Shown here: one piece after another, positions 23,902 to 34,160 of the stretch
Layout: the number at the start of each line of letters is the position of its first letter
How positions within the stretch are numbered: position 1 is the stretch's first letter
NCBI RefSeq assembly: GCF_035582795.1
Contig: NC_134373.1
Location: 40,377,673 to 40,441,672, forward strand
DNA: 64,000 bases
Direction of reading: 5' to 3'
From: Mycteria americana
Lineage: Eukaryota > Chordata > Aves > Ciconiiformes > Ciconiidae
The notes under the pieces: generated by a model
What the model saw: the letters and a program-made list of their open reading frames with translations, nothing else
Told to the model about the DNA's origin: nothing
Databases searched by the model: none
Position numbers and translations under genes: made by a program

Positions 23902-23937
23902 GCACGTTCTCGGTCATGTGAGTCGTAGAGAACGTGC
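23902..23937. repeat. Inverted repeat with 10-bp perfect arms
   Basis: GCACGTTCTC (23902-23911) and GAGAACGTGC (23928-23937) are exact reverse complements separated by 16 bases. Each arm carries an ACGT core and a GTTCT/AGAAC word like one half of a steroid receptor site, but the spacing is not that of a canonical response element. Confidence 0.95.
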
Positions 23938-23939
23938 GA

Positions 23940-24918
23940 ACTGGAATTTGAAGTAAGGATGGCTTAATAAATCACAGGATACACCTTGATAGAGGTATTA
24001 ATGCACTGCAGGTTTACTACACATGGAATCTCTGTATTTTTATGACATGTACAATTGTTTGTAATGCCATACTGGGTATCATGTATAACATCAAAGAGCA
24101 AAGTAAAAAGGTATGCTGTATTTCTTCAGTTCATGTCAACAAATTCCTTTTCAACCTTGGGTACCTCCAGCTTAAAATCTTTAGCTTCTACTACATTTTT
24201 GTTTGCAACATTTCTGTCCAAAAATAATATTTGCAACAGGAAAATAGAATGACTAGGCTAACTTTTTTTTGGTTTTGTTATAGTTTTAAATTATTTAACT
24301 CTTAGGTGTCCTTGGAAAGTGGACAAGAGTCTCCCACATAAAGCTAAGTTCTTGGGGTATCGTCAGCTTGCTTTCCACCCTGTTATGAAATTATTGTTTT
24401 CTTAAATTGGACTGCTTCCCAAAGGCACCATGAAATTTTCCCCTGCTGAGATAACATCCTACAGCGGATTTGCTGAAGTCTTCAGAGGTTACTTGTGTGC
24501 CAGGATTGCATGCTCTGCTGGGCACATCGACGGAGGTTTTTGTGGACAGGCCCAAGGAAGGCAGGTGAAAGCCAGGTGTGACGTGAAAGCTGTGTAGAGG
24601 TTTTCACACGGTACATAAACCTAGGCCAATAGATCCTCCTGAGAAGGAGGGCTTGCTCTCTTGAGCTTAGCGGCATCCTATGTAGCTGCACGACTTCTGA
24701 GCAGTTTGTAATATGGGTAGCCTGAGCGTCCATCTCCTTTAGGAAGGTTGCCTAAATAAAGGAGTTAGGATGCGGGAGCTCTGTTGAGCTGAGGTTTGCT
24801 GATCAGGGGTGTACATTTATGAGTGAGGTGAGGGCAAGCCTGGATCAGACTGGTGTATTCTCTGTTCTCTTTGGAGGTGACCCCATAATTCCTCTGACAG
24901 AGGAATGCTCAGGCTGCC

Positions 24919-24949
<31 letters not shown>

Positions 24950-25400
24950 AGAAGACAAAGGGAATTATTGTCCAACTTTGCACATATTGATGAGTAGTTA
25001 CTTACCATTAGCTGGCAAAACATGTTAGGAACTGAAAGATATTTTGTTTCACAAAATAGTTTAAAATAGTGTTTGCAATTGAAACCAGCTGCTGCAGTGT
25101 TAGCTTTTGCAGTAATGTAATTATAATAATCTTTACACTTTCTATAGTGCTGCTTCTACCAAGGCAAATGACTTTCATAAATTTATTTTTGTACAGTGTA
25201 TCAGAAAAGTGCCCATCTCTGAGGTGGACAGATGCCAATCGGTACATAATGTATTGTGCACCATATTTCAGCTCGGGGCTCAGAAATGTCTTAGGAACCA
25301 CAGTATCCTCGAAGAACAGACAGGGCCTCACCTTCTGATGTGTCACTCAAAAGATAGGTTGTATATGACACATAGGTTGCTTTATACCACTATATAATTT
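23940..25400. other. Gene-free stretch
   Basis: AT-rich unique sequence apart from the poly-C/poly-A junction listed separately. No frame longer than 112 codons and no domain recognised. Confidence 0.55.
24917..24950. repeat. Poly-C(23) abutting poly-A(11)
   Basis: Twenty-three C are followed directly by eleven A. Homopolymers of this length are hard to sequence, so the exact counts may be unreliable. On the minus strand the G run could form intermolecular quadruplexes. Confidence 0.95.
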
Positions 25401-25517
25401 AGAGTGCTTATGCAAAGAAGTGCATGTGGGATCGATGGCATATGGTATATTAAGAAAGAATAACATCAGATTTTTAAAAAAATGTATTCATCCATTAAAT
25501 GGTGTAAATTAAAGTAA

Positions 25518-25534
25518 GCTGTCAAAATGACAGC
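25518..25534. repeat. Inverted TGACAG site pair
   Basis: GCTGTCA and TGACAGC arms flank AAA. TGACAG is the core bound by TALE homeodomain proteins of the MEIS/PREP/TGIF group, so the element presents two such cores in inverted orientation. Binding is inferred. Confidence 0.9.
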
Positions 25535-25550
25535 ACAATAATGCCATCTT

Positions 25551-25569
25551 TGCAATATCACATATTGCA
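25551..25569. repeat. Inverted repeat, 8-bp arms, 3-base loop
   Basis: TGCAATAT and ATATTGCA flank CAC. It lies 16 bases downstream of the TGACAG pair. No factor is assigned. Confidence 0.95.
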
Positions 25570-25624
25570 GCATAGTTAAATCATATCACTTTTGTGGAAG
25601 AATTACAGATGAGATCCAAGAAAA

Positions 25625-25645
25625 AATTGCTTTTGAAATGCAATT
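25625..25645. repeat. Inverted repeat, 6-bp arms
   Basis: AATTGC and GCAATT are separated by nine bases. Weak alone, it is listed because it belongs to the local cluster and repeats the TTGCA-like word of the neighbouring palindrome. Confidence 0.85.
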
Positions 25646-25863
25646 CTTTGTTAGTTAAGAATCATCATTGCTAGCCAGGATCCCCTACAAACACATAAAG
25701 CACAGAGGAACCATAATAAATCATGATAATTTATATCACAGCTAATTCTGGGGAAGTAGCATCGGGGGTTATACTTCAGATACACTTCATATTACTCAGA
25801 CTGTAATTATTTTCATTAAAATATAAAATTGCTTACAGCCGATTTACTTGAAACACACAGCAT

Positions 25864-25883
25864 TGTACATTTAACCATGTACA
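25864..25883. repeat. Inverted repeat, 7-bp arms
   Basis: TGTACAT and ATGTACA flank six bases. Confidence 0.9.
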
Positions 25884-25914
25884 CAACAGGGCCACAAGAG
25901 TTCAAAGTAAGTAA

Positions 25915-25943
25915 AGTCAAGTGTTAAATAACAGCACTTGACT
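25915..25943. repeat. Inverted NKX2-like site pair, 9-bp arms
   Basis: AGTCAAGTG and CACTTGACT flank 11 bases. TCAAGTG/CACTTGA matches the known high-affinity NKX2-class homeodomain core (T[CT]AAGTG). The pair is a perfect inverted repeat. Occupancy by such a factor is inference. Confidence 0.9.
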
Positions 25944-26119
25944 CATACTTTTTAATTGCATATCTTTGTAGACACAATCAATGTACTTTTAATATTCCTT
26001 TTTAGTGAAACATTGGACTAGCTTTTTCAATCATCATCATGTTGATTAAAAGTCAATGTCAAAATAAACTTGAGAAAATACTGTTGGGTGCTTATAAATA
26101 CAGCCTCTCTAATGGTTTG

Positions 26120-29100
26120 TGTGTGTCAAGAGGGCAAATTTTATTTCGGGAGGAGAAAAGGAAATGCTTCAAGTTTTTGAGAAGGTGAGTGGTGGAAGGC
26201 TGAATGGTTTGAACGTTTTCAAGTGTAATAATTTATGACACCACTCTCTCTCTAGTCCCTTTCTCTAACAGTCTCAATGAGTTCTACAAACAGTAATTAA
26301 TTACGCCCTCCAACACCTCTGCGAGGTAAATACAGGCAGTATGAGGTGCTCTTCATCCATCCGTGGAGCAGAGCAACCCTATGAACCCCTGGGAGATACA
26401 GGGTCTGCAGGAGAGCTTCCCTCTTCCACCGTTAGTCTGGAACAGGCCGTGATGGTACATAGGATCTGTGCCTAATAGTTAAATATTGGGTTTGATTTGT
26501 TGCTGGTTATCCGATTTTGCTGTTTATGTGATCGTCAGAGCACCAGAGATGCTAACCTGAGAGCAGTGCATTAGCGAGCTGGACCTACTCTACCCCATGG
26601 GCATGCTGTGCAGCTGATGATGGGATTTTGCCTGTCTGTTGGGTTTTTTGGTGGGTTTTTTTTTGTTTTTTTTTTTGTTTTTTTTTAAATGGGTGAATGA
26701 AGTCTACTTACTGGAGCTGGAATTGTGCTAATTATCTCTTCTTTTGCATTTTAAACCTTTACTCCTTGAAACAAACCCACAGAAACTCTGTGTCTTTTTG
26801 CATCATTTCTAGTAGCAGTGACTTGGGACAAAAGCGTGGTAAGGCAGAACATAAAACTTCAGGGATGTGTTGAAAAAGGAAAGATGAGCTTTATCAGCAT
26901 ACACATTGTTCACTTTGTGAAAGCGCTCTTTCCTGAAGCTTCAACAAACTGCACTAACTTAAATGCTTGTACAAGTCTGATCAGGATCCAGAGTCTTAGC
27001 ACGGTGACGGAGCCTATTTTAGGGCTCTTGATCTAAGCAGAACCAAGACACCTTAAATACATCTATCTTTATCAAATCTAGAGTCAACTACTGAGTAATA
27101 AAATTTAGCCTAATCCCTGTTTTCTTGCAGGATCTTCCCCCATTCACTGCAAAGGATGGGTTTGGCTGCAGGAATGAATCAAAGCCAGGAAGCTAACAAG
27201 GTCCTCACCTGTTTGCTGCAGAAGTTACGTGACAATGGTGGATGATGCAGAGATTTCCAGAGGAAGAAAGGAAGAGCGAGTTTTCCCTTCTGCAAATGAC
27301 GCCTGAAGTCAGTGTGAGTACGTAGAACTTGACACTAGCCCATAGTTTCAACAGTTTCACTAGAAAATAATTCTAAAAATCTCTCGTGGCACATCTCTTG
27401 ATGGCAGGTCTTGTCCGTCCCTGCAGATACTATCAAGACCCTGGAAATCTTCTGTGGCACGGCTGGATTTTTTGTGTCTATAACAAAATTCTCTCTTCAG
27501 AAGGGATGAAGAGCCCAGGCAGGTTGGCTGAAAACTCTTCTGTTGGAAGCATTTTGGCAGACAGCTTTTCCAGCAGCTGTTTCCCATGGCAATTCCAGGT
27601 GAGTTTTAAGTTCCTTTTTGAACCCTACGCTACTTCCAACATTTTGTGGTGCTTTTGGTGTCTGAAATATTGCACCTCTAATTTGCGTTTAGTGTAAGAC
27701 AACTCCATCCTTTCGAAGGCAGGCAGGAGTGAATCCTCAGCGTACTGTAATACCATAGTCCTTTTTGCCTTATTTCTCCTTAAGCAGAATGGTCCAAGTT
27801 ATTTCTACGACACCAATAATGGAGGAACTGGTTGTCCCGGTCTTTATTGTATATCCTCACAAACTGGTGAGCGCTAGTAGTGTCGTACTTAGGGAACTAA
27901 GATGCAGAGATTAGGGCTAAATCTCAGGGCTTAGTTTTCACAATACTAAACTTTTTGATGTCTAACTGATGTCAGCAGACAAGGCTGTTTTCCCTAGGTT
28001 TCCCATGCCTTTTGTGCAATATCGCAGGGACTGGAGAATGACATTCAGCAATCTTTCTAGGAAATGAAGAGAAAAAATGGTCCTTAGGCAAGAAAGATCG
28101 TGAAAACTCTCTGGCCTTATGATAAGGCATTTTTATGGAAGTGAAAAAGGCATGTACAAATTTAGGAGTGAAAGAAGGGAGTTGGACTCTAGCATTAAGG
28201 CAGGGCTGTTGGCTGCCATTACTGTTTCCTGACTATATCATAGTGAGCTTGAGCTGGAAATGTCTCCTGTGCCATTTCCCAGAAGGGAGAGCCCGAGCTG
28301 AGCACCGTGGTGCTGGTGAGGCCCGTGCCCATCACCAGTGGTTCTGCCCCAATGAAAAACAAGTTTGTGGAGAGTGCAAGCATCTCTGCGTATACATGAC
28401 AGCTTTCCTAGAGGAATCTGAAAGTCTCACTGAGGCCAAAATCCAAACTATAAGACTCTCAATATCCTATGAACTTTAATGAATTTCCCAAGCATAACGT
28501 CTCCTGACAGAACAAAGCAGACCTGCACCTCCTGTGCCATGGACGTCCTCCGTGCTGCCTATGCGCTTGATAGGCAAGTGGATGCTAAATGAAAGATAAA
28601 GTTCCTTCCTATTTTTCTATTCCTATCCTTTTGCCCCTTGGTTTATATTCCTTATTTTATGTAGCTAGCAGTGGCCTTGCTAAAGACATCATAATCCTTC
28701 AGTGTGCACTGGTATATTCAATACGTGAACTTTGGATCCTGTGATGGATCGGGACCATGCCTTTTTAGGCATGAAAGGACATTTTGTCCTCTCACTTACC
28801 TGTAAACAAACTGTGCATTACTTCCCTCCTTCCACCATTTGTTATTCTTAGAACCTGCACAATGAGATACTGAAATAGAAAAAAAAGAGGTAAAGGAGTG
28901 TAAAGCAGTTGAATTATTTGAGATTGTATGAGGTACCAGCAATCTCCACAGGAATGTAACTTTTTTAGTTCAAGTTGACATTTAAATTGCATTTTGTGCT
29001 GGAAAGAAAAGTCAGTGGGAGAAGAGTAATATCAAATGAAATAGTGGTACATGTGGTGAGTCACATTTGCTATTATTTTGTAAGTATTATAAAAATATAT

Positions 29101-29280
29101 CAGATTTTATTGGAATTGACAGAAAATTATTAAAAATTTGAGATAAAGTTTTCCTTTGGTAAACTGTACCTTACAGATGGCACATCACAGAAAATTCTTC
29201 TTGCTAAGAAATCAAAATAGTTCAGGGAACACGGCAGCATCAATATAATAATAGTTGACAGGTACAGCGGCTGTGAACAA
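26120..29280. other. Gene-free stretch
   Basis: Unique sequence with a T/G low-complexity tract at 26641-26686. A hairpin with CATGCCT/AGGCATG arms and a T4 loop lies at 28756-28773. Frames of 103 codons (27386-27697) and 114 codons (28135-28479) have no recognisable domain. Confidence 0.55.
26641..26686. repeat. T-rich/TG low-complexity tract
   Basis: T runs are broken by single G or GTGGG. Simple sequence. Confidence 0.9.
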
Positions 29281-29291
29281 ACACCCATATC

Positions 29292-29310
29292 ATGGTATCT
29301 GAGATACCAT
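29292..29310. repeat. Inverted repeat with 9-bp arms and 1-base spacer
   Basis: ATGGTATCT and AGATACCAT flank a single G. Each arm contains a GATA-like AGATAC word on one strand. It forms a near-continuous 19-bp palindrome. Confidence 0.95.
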
Positions 29311-29319
29311 ATTTTCCCC

Positions 29320-32300
29320 ACTAAAATTAAACTATGAGATATCTTTGACAATGTTATGTTAATTACACACCAGCGTTTGCTTCAGTTTGGCTTAATACTG
29401 CTTTATTTTCCTCACTAGCAGGTCTTTTTTGGAGTTCACCAGGGATGTTTGGTTAGAAACTTCTTTCCGCAGGTACTTTCAACTCCACCGCAAGCAGAGC
29501 TCCGACAACCGCTGCGGCTAAGTCGGACACGGATAGGAGAGGCAAGTGAAATGCAACCCTGTAGTAACTCTGCTGCTTGACCCATGTATTTGTGGTGACA
29601 GCTGTGCTCTTGATTTTCACTGCCTTTAATCTCAAATTATGTTCTATGCCTAATGTGACAATGGCCAGGAAGGATTAAGCATTTTTGAAACTAACTGCAT
29701 GGATTCAGGACAAAAGGATTTTTATGATGATAATTTGTTATTTCAGTATGAAACCAAAGTGATAGTAAAATTGACAAACTCCTAACATAAAATACTGGCA
29801 AAAAAGTAGTTATCAGTCTACAGTTGCATTTGTCAAAACCCCTTGATTAAATGGCTGTTTAAAGTAGTAACAACTACAATTTATATTACAATATATTGTG
29901 GTTTTATACACAATAGAGGATTAGACAAAATATCACGTGTCAATGAGTGTCACTTCAAGAAAGGTAATTAATTCTGGAATAAATCCATATCTGCGGTATT
30001 AGACAATTTCAAAGTTAATGCACTGTTTTTTCCCCATAAGGCTTAAATCATACATGACTCTTCTCCTGCCGACTCCCAGTTTCCTCCCCTCCCGCAGGTG
30101 TTTTTGTGGGGAATAATTCCCCAGCTTTAGTTTGACCTTAAGAAACTTAGAAAAATACAGAAACCACCCGAGTCATTCATTGAAAGACTCTGCTTCTAGA
30201 AGGGTTCAGACGCTTAGGCTGTTACTTCTAGGCTTTCCAGTGAGTTTAGAGCAATGCTAGAACTGTTATAGCTTTCTAAGTAAAATAGTAATTCCGAAAA
30301 GAAAAGAAGGGCTCTTCTACCTCTTTTTCTCTTGCCATGCCATTACCTGGGGGGAAACCTCCATTTGTTCTGTACAACAGCGATAATTACATTTTGATAG
30401 TTTTAATGAACCAGTTTATATAGAAATGTTAGCTCTCTGACAGTTGAGAGCAGGCTGAAGCACACGGATAGCAATGAGACTGAAAGCTCTGCTGCATATA
30501 TATGAGTGCACTAGCAGCATCTAGACTAATTCTTCTTAAACTCCTTAAATTGTAGCCTGCGTATGATGCACAGGAAGCCTTGCAGTTGCTCTCTACTTGC
30601 AAATGTGAGGGGGAAGCAAAATTAGCATAGATAAAAGTAAACCTAAAAGATATGTATCTGTGCTGGTATGCAGCATTACAGGGTCAGTGAAATCATTCAA
30701 AGCACGGGGCTTAGATTCAGCACATTCAGAAGGTAAAACATTGGAGAGAAACAGAGAGAAGTGAGAAATGGTGCAGCAGGAAGAAAACAGAAATACTGAA
30801 TAAAAACCAAAGCTTTTCAAGATTACTACTTCCAGTGAGGAGGAGTGTCATGAGAGCATGGGAAAAAAAGGCCTGCAGATCCCTATTTTTGGTGATGCTA
30901 ATCACCACTGTGTTATCTCCCAGAGCTGCCTCCTTCCCTGATGCTCCCACAAGCTTTTCCACTCATGCTTTTGTGCTACATGTAGGGGCCCGGAGCACCC
31001 AACAGTGTCGGGCCGCTGCCTCCCACGGCGGGGAGGCAGTGGCCTCTATCCTAATTTACTTTAGAAATTTACTCTATTCTTAATTTACTCTATTCTAATT
31101 TACTTTAGAAATTTGTCCTGCTGTGGGCAGGACAAATGGCTTGGGCATCATCAAGTCTTCCAAGCTAGTTCCTCTTGAACATCGTCTTTCAGCCTTCAAA
31201 AGCAAAACATCATGGGTAAAAGAATCCTCTAAACATAGAGTAAGTTCCCTGAATGGCCCAAATATAATAGTTGTCTTTACTAGTGGGTTATTTTCAGTCA
31301 GAGTCTCTCCATTATTGTGAAAATGGTACCAGAGAAATCAGAAGTGTATTTTGTCACTAATTTAGCAAATATAAATCAGGCATTAGTGATGAGGTGGAAA
31401 GAAGGTGCCAGCTCCAAAGTATATTCAAGAAAATGAGATTTCTTCCATTGACTTAGGTGAATTCTGTATCAAACATTTGGAAGTACAGGCTGAAATGCAG
31501 TACAATGTAGAGGAGAAATGTCAAGTTTGATTGCTGCTGGAAACGTAAGAAAGCGGTGCTGCTGATCCAGAGGCCGAGGCAGGAGCTGAGAAGATTAGCA
31601 TGGAGATGACAAGCTACTCTGGCTCAGGGAGCCCATTTGAGGTTTCCCCTCGTGCCATTCTCCAGACCCCAATCTCCTCCATTACACTGCTTCTACAGAA
31701 GCTGCATATTTATAAAAGAAAAAGAGCATTATCACGGTTTTCTGCAGCAAATAGAAAGCAAGTGAAACTGAAAAAATACGGGGAGTAAAAAAAAAACAAC
31801 AAAAAGCAATCCAAACCACCCTTCTCACAGCTACCTAGCGTGTCCATGCTCCAGAGCAGGGCTGGTGTAGATCAGAGATGGACCCAATCCAGAAAGGTTT
31901 GCTGCAGCCCAGAAAAAACGGGATAGGGATCTGACTCACCACTTCCTCTGGTTTTTGAAAAACCTAAGCTATATGGCCGGGGCTTTGCAAATCCAATCCA
32001 ACCCCTTCTTCCCACCCGTGTGTCGGCTCCACCACGCGATCAGAAGCAAGCTGTTCTCATGACTCACAGGGACGGTTGACCACCATTCTCAACTGTGTTC
32101 CTTCTTACACATTTGGTACAAAGAAAAAAAAAAAAAAACCAACAAAAAACCAAAAAATCCATATTCCAGTTTTATGAAGACACGAGCACATACACAGTAA
32201 TGCTTGATCTGAAGCCAGCTAATGGAGAGGATATGTTGAAACCACCAGGCATATTGTTATGAGGAGAACAATAGATATTGGCAACATTGTTTGATCCATG

Positions 32301-33280
32301 TGCCAAGGGTAAAATTAAAGCCGTATGTTCACCCCATCAGACACAGATTGTGGATGGATGTTTACGTAAACAAAGGGTCTGTTAAACCGTGTTATCATTT
32401 TCTTCCTTCGTCTCTCAAACTTCTAGGCCAGGTACACCAATAAACTGTTTTCTAGAAGAGCCAGGAAGAACCACATCAACAGCAATAGTTACATGAGACC
32501 TTGGTTGATTACCATGTGGATATATAATAATGTCTTTTCTTCCCTTAACCTCTTAGAATAGCAGCAATCAGAGCCAACCCCTTTATTCTTGCAGGGAAAA
32601 AATCCTCTATAAAGTGCCTACAGATTTTTCAAGAGAGCCTGGGGACCGAATAAGAAATAAGCTGTAGGAAAAGTTTTCCTATTTTCTACCTGTGCTACCC
32701 AGCATCCCTACCTTTTCACCGCTGCTTGTGGCATTGTTAAAGCAATCGGTAGAAAATGAATCTGGAAAATTTCCCAGCATGTACAGCTGCCCTTTTAACT
32801 TACACCTCACCAACCCACCCTAAGTCAAGTAACCGACATGTGGTGTGCTTTCCTCTGGGAGCTGCAGAAGCACAAATACAGCTGTGCATATCTGGCACAC
32901 TGGGTTTTTGATTTCATATTTGCTTGCTGGCCAGATAGCAGCTAGGTTCCAGGGAAGAATCACCCATTACTGTCTTTGAGAAAAAGAATAAGAGAGAGGA
33001 AAAAAAAAAAATATAATTCAGTGTTTTATACTTGCCGTTATCCACACCTTCTAATAGGAATACACTACGAGTTCCTTGTGCTTTACCGAGCTGTGTGCAC
33101 AGAGCCCTTTTGGGGGTTCATGATTGTTTCTGGACTTTATGGAATTTTATAAAAATTGCTAGTAGTTCTGGGTGCATTGAAAAACTTTCACTTTTTTGGT
33201 TTGACGGATAGGTTGCCTATCCATAGAATCACCAAAATTTCTCAATTTAAGGGGTTCCAGGGGAACCCTGATGTATTTGC
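29320..33280. other. Gene-free stretch
   Basis: AT-rich unique sequence with a 12-bp palindrome ACAATATATTGT near 29889-29900, a duplication at 31051-31114 and A-rich tracts near 31787-31805 and 32123-32156. Frames up to 82 codons lack features. Confidence 0.55.
31051..31133. repeat. 20-bp direct duplication followed by a hairpin
   Basis: CTAATTTACTTTAGAAATTT occurs exactly at 31051-31070 and 31095-31114, 44 bases apart, and the spacer repeats ACTCTATTCT and AATTTACT words. Directly after the second copy, GTCCTGC and GCAGGAC (31115-31133) flank five bases. The first copy follows a GC-rich patch abruptly. This is a local duplication. Confidence 0.9.
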
Positions 33281-33284
33281 TTTT

Positions 33285-33316
<32 letters not shown>

Positions 33317-33323
33317 TTTTTTT
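33281..33323. repeat. (TTTC)n microsatellite
   Basis: About eight CTTT units form a pure pyrimidine tract that ends in nine T. Polypyrimidine mirror repeats of this kind can form triplex DNA. Confidence 0.95.
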
Positions 33324-33389
33324 GAGTGGCTGCTATATTTTAATAATCTTCAGGTGTGGCCATGCTGATTCAGAGCATCAGTCTGGGCC

Positions 33390-34160
33390 TGTACACATCT
33401 CTTGCTACATCAATGCAAAAATTCCTGATTGATGTAAACCAGAATTAGATATTTATAAATGACTACATCTTCAATTTCATTGTGAAAAATACCAAAGTCA
33501 AAGAGACTTCATTAAAAAACTTGTAGCAACAAATTTTCTCACTTTCTCAGTGATATCAGCAGATGCTCTGCTTTAGAAAATGCATACAGCAATTTTCAGA
33601 GTTATCTCTGTATTGCTCATTGGCACTGATGCTTTTGGCAGAGATTACTTGCAAGAGAGAGTCTGCTAGATCTTATAGGTCCTACCAATAAGAGCGCTTT
33701 GAAAACAGGCAATCACAGGTACTGAAAAGATATATTATCTTCGTTTTACTCTGGCAGTTAGCGGGAGGACTGATCACTAAACTGGTCTAATTCAGCTCTT
33801 CTCAATCACTTGCAGAGATGAGAAAGTTGTTGGAGAGATATCACTGGAGGCTCTGGGATTTTCTTCTGAAGTCATTCTGAATTAGCTGCTAATGGGGAGC
33901 TTTCTTTGATAGCTCTTTTATAATTAAATGCAGCTGGATGGAAATCAACCACAAAGGGAACTCAAGTTTGTTTATCATTACTTCTGACTTTGTTAGCAGA
34001 TGTTTTCTGAGTACCATGGTAGCTTGTTTAATTTGTCTCCGTGTAATGTGAAGCAGGTAAACTTTGATTAATAAACTGACAAGTACATTCCTTAATTTAT
34101 TTTAGAAGTTTCCATCTATGTCTGTTATAGCACATGTGCCAAATCCCAAAAGAAAGAAAA
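33390..34160. promoter_or_regulatory. Candidate regulatory block
   Basis: Repeat-free, AT-rich, high-complexity sequence. It opens with an inverted repeat of 9-bp arms (33406-33414, 33428-33436) carrying ATCAAT/ATTGAT, the core recognised by ONECUT/CUX-type factors. It later includes AATTAAATGCA and GATTAATAAA homeodomain-like words. The texture resembles constrained noncoding DNA, but this is an impression. Confidence 0.3.
33406..33436. repeat. Inverted repeat with ATCAAT cores
   Basis: TACATCAAT and ATTGATGTA are exact reverse complements separated by 13 bases. Confidence 0.95.

Larger units (their letters stand above)
25400..26120. promoter_or_regulatory. Candidate enhancer with clustered inverted repeats
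   Basis: About 700 bases of AT-rich, repeat-free sequence in which five inverted repeats fall within 25518-25943: 7-bp arms/3-base loop, 8/3, 6/9, 7/6 and 9/11. Two carry recognisable factor cores in inverted orientation: CTGTCA/TGACAG (MEIS/TGIF class) and TCAAGTG/CACTTGA (NKX2 class). Neighbouring sequence adds ATCAAT and GATTAA homeodomain-like words near 25978 and 26044. Together this looks like a developmental regulatory element. Conservation and activity are untested and the target gene is unknown. Confidence 0.4.

Noticed and set aside
28756..28773. CATGCCT/AGGCATG hairpin as a terminator or small RNA
   Set aside because: Bacterial-type terminators do not apply in a vertebrate genome, and the stem is far too short for a microRNA precursor.
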